Shown here: positions 4,480 through 6,282 of the stretch, one piece after another
How positions within the stretch are numbered: position 1 is the first letter of the stretch
Layout of the letters: every line of letters starts with the position of its first letter
From: Bryobacterales bacterium
Lineage (GTDB): Bacteria > Acidobacteriota > Terriglobia > Bryobacterales > Bryobacteraceae
Direction: 5' to 3'
Length of the DNA stretch: 6,282 bases
Assembly (NCBI GenBank): GCA_003142355.1
Contig: PLMF01000086.1
Location: 1 to 6,282 of the forward strand
The notes under the pieces: model-generated
Told to the model about the DNA's origin: nothing
Databases searched by the model: none
The model's input: only the letters and a program-made list of their open reading frames with translations
Program-made: the position numbers and the translations under genes

Positions 4480-4581
4480 TCATTTGCTCGGTAGTTTCGG
4501 CATGGTACACCCGCAGGCGCGAGTTGTCTCCGGCCGTTTCTGTGTTTTTCTCAGATTGGGTTTCTTGAATTGGAGATGCAT

Positions 4582-6282
4582 ATGCGGATTCCTTCTTCCA
4601 TCTTCGCGGTTGGACGTTACGCTTTGGCACTCGTGGTGGTCGCCGGGTCGGTGGTCTTGGTGAGTGCCACCAAGAAAACCGAATTCACGGTTCACGACAA
4701 GGAATACTACGCGGCTGCCAGCACTGTGAATTTCGTCCGGCCGGGGCTCGCCATCAGCATCGTTTCGGCCAATATCGCCAAAGACGGCACCGTCAGCGTG
4801 GATTACAAACTGGCCGATCCCAAGGGCTTAGCCTTGGATTTGGCGGGTGTTCAGACCCCCGGCGCCATTTCGGTCAGCTTTATCGCTGCGTATATTCCCG
4901 CAGGGCAGACGCAGTTTTTCGCCTATACCACGCGGGCGCAGACCAGCCCCATCACTAAGGTCACCGCCAATCAGGCGGGCGCCGATTCCGGCGGTACCAC
5001 CCAAACCGTGGCCCTCGGCGAATACATCTATACCTTCAAGACCAAGGCCGTGTCGCAGTCCGGCGGCGCCTTTGATCCCACCGCCACCCACCGGATCGGC
5101 ATCTATGGCTCCCGCAATCTGACCGAGTTCGACCTGGGCACAAACTATGACAGCGAGACCATCACCTGGGTGCCGGCGGGAGGGGTATCGACGCCGCGCG
5201 ACGTCGTCCGGACGGCGACCTGCAACAAGTGCCACGATGCCCTCTCGTTCCATGGCGGTTCGCGCCAAGGCATGGACATCTGTGTCATGTGCCACACGCC
5301 GCAGACTATTGACCCCGACACCGGCAACACGTTGGACATGAAGGTCTTTGCCCATAAGCTCCACATGGGCAGCCAGCTTCCGAGCGTGGTTGCGGGCACG
5401 CCATATCAGATCATCGGGTTTAACCAGGGGGTGTCCGACTATTCCACGGTCGTGCTCCCCTCCGATCCGCGGCGTTGCGCTTTCTGCCACGAACCAACCT
5501 CGAAGACGGGGGCCACGCAAGCCAATAACTGGCTCACCAACCCCAGCCGCGCGGCCTGCGGAGCCTGCCACGACGACGTGAACTTCGCCACCGGCAAGAA
5601 CCATGTCAACCTGCCACAGGTGAACGACAGCCAGTGCTCCCAGTGCCACATTCCGCAGGGCGAGCTCGAGTTCGACGCCTCCATCAAGGGCGCGCATACT
5701 TATCCGCAGGAATCCACAGCCAACCCCGGCCTGGTGCTCAAAATTACCAAGGTCGATAACGGGCAAGCCGGCAAGACTCCGACCGTCACCTTCACCGTCA
5801 AGGACTTCAAGGGCAACCCCTACACCATGGCCCAGTTGACGGGCGGCTCCAACCGCCTGGGACTAGTCATGGCCGGTCCGACTTCCGATTACGGCTACAC
5901 CAGTTTTGGCTCGGACGTGGCCACCCCCGGTTACGTTGCGGAGAACCCCGTTCCCACGGCCAAGTGCGACGGCTCGGGCACCTGCACCTACACCTTCACG
6001 CACGCGATCCCGGCTAAGGCCACGGGTAGTTACTCGATCGGCATCGAGGGGCGCCTCACCTTCACCATCAACCCCAACACCGTACTATCGCAGAGCGTGA
6101 ACTACGGCGCCGACAATAACGTGGTCAGCTTCTCCGTGGATGGATCGAAGCTGGTGCAGCGCCGCACCGTCGTGGCTCTCACCAACTGCGACCAGTGCCA
6201 CGCGCGCCTCTCGCTGCACGGCGAGAACCGCAACCAGATCGAGCAGTGTGTGCTTTGCCACAACCCCAGCATGGACGACTCC
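4582..6282 (+). CDS. OmcA/MtrC-family decahaem c-type cytochrome (N-terminal 567 residues, truncated by the window)
   Basis: A secreted multihaem cytochrome of the type that carries electrons across or along the outer cell surface to minerals or other external acceptors. Residues 1-29 form a Sec signal peptide (hydrophobic ALALVVVAGSVVLV, likely cut after VSA29). There is no lipobox Cys, unlike the Shewanella proteins. Residues 30-213 are beta-rich domain I. Residues 214-373 form a pentahaem domain with CXXCH at 214, 234, 299, 326 and 352 and the HKLHMG motif at 258-263. Exactly five further His (224, 258, 261, 341, 372) are available as distal ligands. Residues about 374-535 are beta-rich domain III with a non-haem pair, Cys462 and Cys468. 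A second haem domain starts with CXXCH at 536 and 556. ATG at 4582 is chosen over ATG at 4576 because GGAG lies 6 nt upstream of it. The C-terminal part is outside the window. Confidence 0.93.
   Translation, partial: MRIPSSIFAVGRYALALVVVAGSVVLVSATKKTEFTVHDKEYYAAASTVNFVRPGLAISIVSANIAKDGTVSVDYKLADPKGLALDLAGVQTPGAISVSFIAAYIPAGQTQFFAYTTRAQTSPITKVTANQAGADSGGTTQTVALGEYIYTFKTKAVSQSGGAFDPTATHRIGIYGSRNLTEFDLGTNYDSETITWVPAGGVSTPRDVVRTATCNKCHDALSFHGGSRQGMDICVMCHTPQTIDPDTGNTLDMKVFAHKLHMGSQLPSVVAGTPYQIIGFNQGVSDYSTVVLPSDPRRCAFCHEPTSKTGATQANNWLTNPSRAACGACHDDVNFATGKNHVNLPQVNDSQCSQCHIPQGELEFDASIKGAHTYPQESTANPGLVLKITKVDNGQAGKTPTVTFTVKDFKGNPYTMAQLTGGSNRLGLVMAGPTSDYGYTSFGSDVATPGYVAENPVPTAKCDGSGTCTYTFTHAIPAKATGSYSIGIEGRLTFTINPNTVLSQSVNYGADNNVVSFSVDGSKLVQRRTVVALTNCDQCHARLSLHGENRNQIEQCVLCHNPSMDDS

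Larger units (their letters stand above)
4110..4581. other. Lower-GC intergenic region between the small Cys-rich gene and the cytochrome gene
   Basis: No gene is confidently supported across these roughly 470 bp. The left part (about 4130-4220) is strikingly AT-rich for this window. A minus-strand frame of 147 codons (4187-4630) is open, but it runs into the cytochrome signal-peptide region and has a polar N-terminal half without family resemblance. The right part holds two TTTCACCCA copies, a candidate extended -10 promoter and the cytochrome ribosome binding site. AATCTGATC also occurs twice (4195-4203 and 4436-4444). The region may be a long regulatory leader or a decayed gene. Confidence 0.5.

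Noticed and set aside
4187..4630. 147-codon minus-strand open frame in the lower-GC region
   Set aside because: It extends antisense into the cytochrome start and signal-peptide codons, has a polar low-complexity first half and matches no family I know. Its second half has fairly gene-like codon use, so a decayed gene is not fully excluded.
4828..5766. 312-codon minus-strand frame inside the cytochrome gene
   Set aside because: It lies wholly antisense to the well-supported cytochrome coding sequence. It is a product of the GC-rich third-position bias and encodes a Gly/Val/Ala-rich sequence typical of such shadows.

Overview
The window most resembles chromosomal DNA from an Acidobacteriota member of the Solibacter/Bryobacterales type. 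This is inferred from family resemblance: moderately high GC, two short lineage-style coiled-coil proteins (one with an RRRGRPP basic tail), and an OmcA/MtrC-type multihaem cytochrome with a non-lipoprotein signal peptide. No rRNA, tRNA, CRISPR array, insertion sequence or replication origin was seen. 

Layout from left to right: (1) the last 30 codons of a probable PilT-family pilus-retraction ATPase (+). (2) A convergent type II toxin-antitoxin pair, brnT-brnA (-), whose promoter overlaps an inverted repeat that could be its autoregulatory operator. (3) ssb (+), ending in the DDDVPF partner-binding tip. (4) Two minus-strand genes: a 64-residue coiled-coil protein overlapping the ssb 3' end by 26 bp, and a 156-residue single-pass membrane coiled-coil protein. 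(5) A divergent intergenic region full of GTAC-centred palindromes. (6) A cytoplasmic HisKA_3 histidine kinase and a NarL/LuxR-type response regulator (+), 26 bp apart. (7) A 68-residue Cys-tailed protein (-), overlapping the regulator's 3' end by 26 bp. (8) About 470 bp of lower-GC, apparently non-coding DNA. (9) The first 567 codons of an OmcA/MtrC-family decahaem cytochrome (+), running off the right edge.

The kinase and regulator should form one signalling unit. The kinase has two unusual features: Thr replaces the acidic residue after the phospho-accepting His, and its membrane-free N-terminus carries four Cys. The cytochrome shows a complete pentahaem domain, with five CXXCH motifs and exactly five additional His, followed by a beta domain and the first two haems of a second multihaem domain. 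This is the architecture of outer-surface electron conduits used in extracellular electron transfer. It is plausible but unproven that the thiol-rich kinase and its regulator control redox genes such as this one.

Several genes have a -10-like hexamer only 5 to 11 nt upstream of the start codon and little or no Shine-Dalgarno sequence, suggesting leaderless or near-leaderless transcripts. No wholly new multi-gene system was identified. The best leads are the kinase with its palindromic promoter region and the cytochrome's non-haem Cys pair.
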